Positions 61,415 through 64,000 of a DNA stretch of 64,000 nucleotides are shown here, piece by piece. The notes beneath the pieces are model-generated. The model was not told where the DNA came from, did no database searches, and saw nothing but the letters and a program-made list of their open reading frames with translations. Made by a program: the position numbers and the translations under genes. Each line of letters starts with the position of its first letter. The stretch's first letter is position 1. This stretch comes from Lysobacterales bacterium (lineage in GTDB: Bacteria; Pseudomonadota; Gammaproteobacteria; Xanthomonadales; SZUA-5): contig JABAQR010000030.1 of assembly GCA_019187485.1 (NCBI GenBank), positions 93,451 to 157,450 of the forward strand, given 5' to 3'.

Positions 61415-61498
61415 CTATGCGTTCAAGCCGACCGCGGAACAGGCTCTTCGCATTGACCGTGACGCCTTGCGCCGCGGCGGCTTAACACGGCGTTAGGT
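61409..61498 (+). other. attC site 24
   Basis: 90 bp, AGCTAAC to GTTAGGT, main type. Confidence 0.93.
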
Positions 61499-61543
61499 GT
61501 CTGTTCCAACCCAAAGTAAAGTCGCGGCAGAGGATTCGAAGGT

Positions 61544-63238
61544 ATGAAACGCGTCTTAACGGTAACGACTCTGGCTTGCGCCATTGCTGCAGTCCATGAT
61601 GTTGGTGCACAGTCAATCACCGGTACTGTAAGTTCCCAAGCAGGCCCTCCAGTTACCACGGGTTTCGTGAGAATTCACAACGCGGCTGGTACACTATTGG
61701 GATCCGCGTTGATCGGTAGTAATGGCACATACTCTTTCGGTGGCCTCGCGCCGGGGAATTATTTCGCCAGAACGACGTCAACAGGATTTTTTGATGAACT
61801 CTGGAGTGATATTCCTTGTGCGCAAGGGAACTGCGTAATTACGAGCGGAACACCAATTGGAGTAAGCGGAAACGCTGTTGCAGCCAACTTCGTGTTGGTG
61901 CCGGGAGGCTCCATCGCGGGAACAGTTTCCTCAGCAACTTCTGGACAACCACTTAATACGGGTTTCGTTCGCGTATTTGGAAACACAGGTACACTGCTCG
62001 GATCCGCGCTTATCGGATCTAACGGAACGTACGTGTACGGTGGCCTAGCGGCTGGAACATATTACGCGAGAACAACTAGCACAAATTATTTTGACGAGCT
62101 GTGGAACGACATCCCTTGCGCTCAGGGAAATTGTGTCGTGACGTCCGGAACGCCGATAATTGTGGGTTCCACGCAAGTAACAGCGAATTTCGGTCTTGTA
62201 CCGGGCGGGTCCATCGGCGGAACCGTGACATCTTCTAGCACCGGTTTCCCCGTCACGACCGGGTTTGTCCGAGTATTTGGACCGACGGGTACACTTCTTG
62301 GTTCTGCGCTCATAAGTAGCCAAGGGCAGTACTCTTATGGTGGGTTGGCACCAGGATCATATTTTGCGAGAACAACATCCACCGGATTGATAGATGAGCT
62401 TTGGGATAATATTCCTTGTCCGCAAGGCAACTGTGTTGTCACATCCGGGACGGCGATCACAGTAGGGTCAGGGCCAGTTCTGACAAATTTCTCGCTTGAC
62501 GCTGAAGGCGGAATCGCAGGCTCCATTGTGTCTACAGCCACGGGTCAACCTGTAACCAGTGGGTTCGTGCGCATTCACAATTCATCGGGAACACTCTTGG
62601 GCTCTGCTCTCATTGGTGCTTCAGGGAACTACTCCTACGGCGGACTTGACGCAGGAACTTACTTTGCGCGCACGGCATCCACCGGCTACCTTGATGAACT
62701 TTGGAATAACCGTCCTTGCGCACAAGGCAATTGTGTCGTGACCCAAGGGGATCCAATAGTTGTGGGCACAGCCTTTGTTACCGCGAATTTCTCATTGGCT
62801 AGTGGCGGGGGCATTTCGGGATTAGTTACGTCAGAGTCCACCGGGTTTCCAATTACCACCGGATTTGTTCGAGTGTACGATTCTGGTGGTGGACTGCTGG
62901 GGTCGGCACTTATTGCTGCGGATGGACAATACTCCTATGGTGGACTTGCCGCGGGAACGTATTTTGCGCGAACTGTGTCAACAGGTGCCGTGGATGAGCT
63001 TTTCAATAACATACCTTGCGCTCAAGGGGCATGTGTCATTACCCAAGGAACGCCTATTTCAGTTGGAACCAGTACGGTAGGCGTGAATTTCCAGTTGATC
63101 ACTTCGGGGCCCGGTGCGGATCAAATTTTCTCGAACGGTTTTGAAGCGCAGGCCGCCCAAATTGAAGAGAGGGTCTGCATTATCGAGCTCAAAAAAGGAT
63201 ATGGGATGTGTGCCGATGAAGGAGACAATCAATGGTAG
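61544..63238 (+). CDS. Cassette 25: secreted five-repeat protein with GFE motif
   Basis: 564-residue exported protein: signal peptide VLTVTTLACAIAAVHDVGAQ, then five repeats of about 97-100 residues, each with TGFVRV or TGFVRIHN, GTLLGSALIGSNGTY, YGGLAAGTYYARTTST, FDELWNDIPCAQGNCVVT and a VTANFxL ending. The repeats look like carboxypeptidase-regulatory/SdrD-B-like beta-sandwiches, each with a pair of cysteines. After them comes GPGADQIFSNGFE, the tail motif of host exoproteins 25539 and 34314, but here followed by 33 extra residues (RVCIIELKKGYGMCADEG) instead of a stop. Repeats differ at many synonymous positions, so the array is old. Adhesin or surface role possible. Confidence 0.84.
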   Translation: MKRVLTVTTLACAIAAVHDVGAQSITGTVSSQAGPPVTTGFVRIHNAAGTLLGSALIGSNGTYSFGGLAPGNYFARTTSTGFFDELWSDIPCAQGNCVITSGTPIGVSGNAVAANFVLVPGGSIAGTVSSATSGQPLNTGFVRVFGNTGTLLGSALIGSNGTYVYGGLAAGTYYARTTSTNYFDELWNDIPCAQGNCVVTSGTPIIVGSTQVTANFGLVPGGSIGGTVTSSSTGFPVTTGFVRVFGPTGTLLGSALISSQGQYSYGGLAPGSYFARTTSTGLIDELWDNIPCPQGNCVVTSGTAITVGSGPVLTNFSLDAEGGIAGSIVSTATGQPVTSGFVRIHNSSGTLLGSALIGASGNYSYGGLDAGTYFARTASTGYLDELWNNRPCAQGNCVVTQGDPIVVGTAFVTANFSLASGGGISGLVTSESTGFPITTGFVRVYDSGGGLLGSALIAADGQYSYGGLAAGTYFARTVSTGAVDELFNNIPCAQGACVITQGTPISVGTSTVGVNFQLITSGPGADQIFSNGFEAQAAQIEERVCIIELKKGYGMCADEGDNQW

Positions 63239-63252
63239 TTTATGGCGCAGAC

Positions 63253-63342
63253 ACCTAACTATGCGTTCAAGCCGACCGCGGAACAGGCTCTTGGCTTTGA
63301 CCGCGACGCTTCGTGCCGCGGCGGCTTAACGCGGCGTTAGAA
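63253..63342 (+). other. attC site 25
   Basis: 90 bp, ACCTAAC to GTTAGAA, main type. Confidence 0.93.
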
Positions 63343-63794
63343 CCCAATTCACGTTGCTTCCAGGCAAGCAATTTGCAGAGAGTCTTGGGTGCTAAATGGT
63401 CGCGGAAACAAAACTCGGGCTTCGCCTGGCCGCGTTGCTCCGCGTGGCAATGATGATACGGACCACGGCCGCCAGATCGGCCGCGCTCCGATTGCCGGGC
63501 GGGTCACGTTGGTCGCCTTGTCAAACAACTGCTTGGGCTTCGTCTGGCCGCACCGCTCCGCGCGGCGTAACAAGTTTGAGGAATGCAGTAGGTTCAGTAA
63601 GCCGCGCTCCGGTTGGCGGGCGGTCGGGTCCGGGCTTCGTCTGGCCGCGCCTGCAAGCGCGGCGGATGATGATCAGTGAGTTTGTCGTGTTAGGCGCCGC
63701 GCTTGGCTTGCGGGCGGTCGCACCTTCGGCGCACACTCGTCGCCTGTTGGGCAAGATTGGATCGTGCGCCACCATGACTGACGGAGGAATTGAT
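63343..63794 (+). other. Cassette 26: gene-less cassette, diverged family A copy
   Basis: Shares CTTCGYCTGGCCGC units, TTGCGGGCGGTCGCACCTTCGG and TGTTGGGCAAGATTGGAT with the copies at 46751, 49698 and 51314 but with substitutions and indels, so it is the oldest copy visible. Confidence 0.66.
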
Positions 63795-63884
63795 TTCTAA
63801 CTATGTGTTCAAGCCGACCGCGGAACAGGCTCTTCGCTCGAACCGTGGCACGTCGTGCCGCGGCGGCTTAACACGGCGTTAGGC
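63795..63884 (+). other. attC site 26
   Basis: 90 bp, TTCTAAC to GTTAGGC, main type. Confidence 0.93.
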
Positions 63885-63887
63885 CCC

Positions 63888-64000
63888 ATGTGGAGGTTGA
63901 TCGTGGGTCGGAGAGTTGCTCGTACACTGTTCCTACTTGCGGCGATTGCCGTTCTTTCATCATGCGCGTTCCGACGGAATGAATTACCCCCTCATTACGG
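63888..64000 (+). CDS. Cassette 27: lipoprotein, cut by right edge
   Basis: The first 37 codons of a gene that runs off the window. It starts 4 bases after the R box and encodes a lipoprotein leader, ARTLFLLAAIAVLSSC with lipobox cysteine, followed by AFRRNELPPHY. It shows the array continues past 64,000. Function cannot be judged. Confidence 0.7.
   Translation, partial: MWRLIVGRRVARTLFLLAAIAVLSSCAFRRNELPPHY

Noticed and set aside
46661..63884. Regularly recurring about 90-bp repeats that could suggest a CRISPR array
   Set aside because: Spacing is irregular (hundreds to over a thousand bases), intervening sequences hold genes, and each repeat has R-box symmetry of attC; no cas genes are present.

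Overview
The window is a high-GC gammaproteobacterial chromosome segment, most likely from the Lysobacterales (Xanthomonadales). Evidence for this is the polyphosphate kinase/exopolyphosphatase pair, the 8-amino-acid-style C-terminal tail ending in GFE on secreted proteins, abundant lipoproteins, and an integron whose attC sites resemble those of Xanthomonas-type sedentary integrons. Genus-level assignment is inference.

Bases 1-44,270 are ordinary, densely packed chromosome. In order: the end of NAD kinase and a tRNA-Val(GAC); ppx-ppk; a BepA-like M48 metalloprotease; a tusDCB-tusE sulfur-relay operon followed by glutaredoxin and an AhpD-like protein; an NAD-type isocitrate dehydrogenase; a frameshifted beta-propeller pseudogene; a peptidoglycan-binding M15-like exoprotein; a phasin and a second PHA-granule protein on either side of a patatin and a hydrolase/peroxiredoxin operon; a run of four co-directional genes (cupredoxin-like protein, membrane Ser/Thr kinase, porin-like barrel, two-FHA membrane protein); a FG-GAP exoprotein; leucine-catabolism enzymes (isovaleryl-CoA and leucine dehydrogenases); assorted envelope proteins; the formaldehyde-detoxifying pair frmA-fghA; a cyanophycin locus (cphA plus a Mur-ligase paralogue); aat; and an FHA/PP2C-type phosphatase. 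Polyphosphate, PHA and cyanophycin functions all lie within 42 kb.

Bases 44,459-64,000 are a chromosomal integron. The integron integrase (IntI) reads leftward and carries an unusual 211-residue N-terminal extension. attI lies at about 46,250. To its right is an unbroken array of 26 complete cassettes and the start of a 27th, all co-oriented, leaving the window at the right edge. Most attC sites are about 87-90 bp and share arms that covary; two (after aadA and after a small membrane-protein gene) are short 60-bp sites of the type seen in mobile integrons. Recognisable cassette products include an AadA-type streptomycin/spectinomycin adenylyltransferase, a HicAB toxin-antitoxin pair, a GIY-YIG protein, a NucS-like nuclease-fold protein, a DUF6624-like protein, an acyl-carrier-like membrane protein, paired zinc-ribbon membrane proteins, lipoproteins, and a secreted protein of five about 100-residue repeats carrying the host-type GFE tail. 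Nine cassettes have no convincing gene; eight of them fall into repeated families, one of which is present four times.

The most unusual items are the extended integrase, the aadA cassette in a sedentary-type array, the multiplied gene-less cassettes with internal repeats, the 10-13 base complementarity between cassette ends, and the kinase/FHA/porin/cupredoxin operon.
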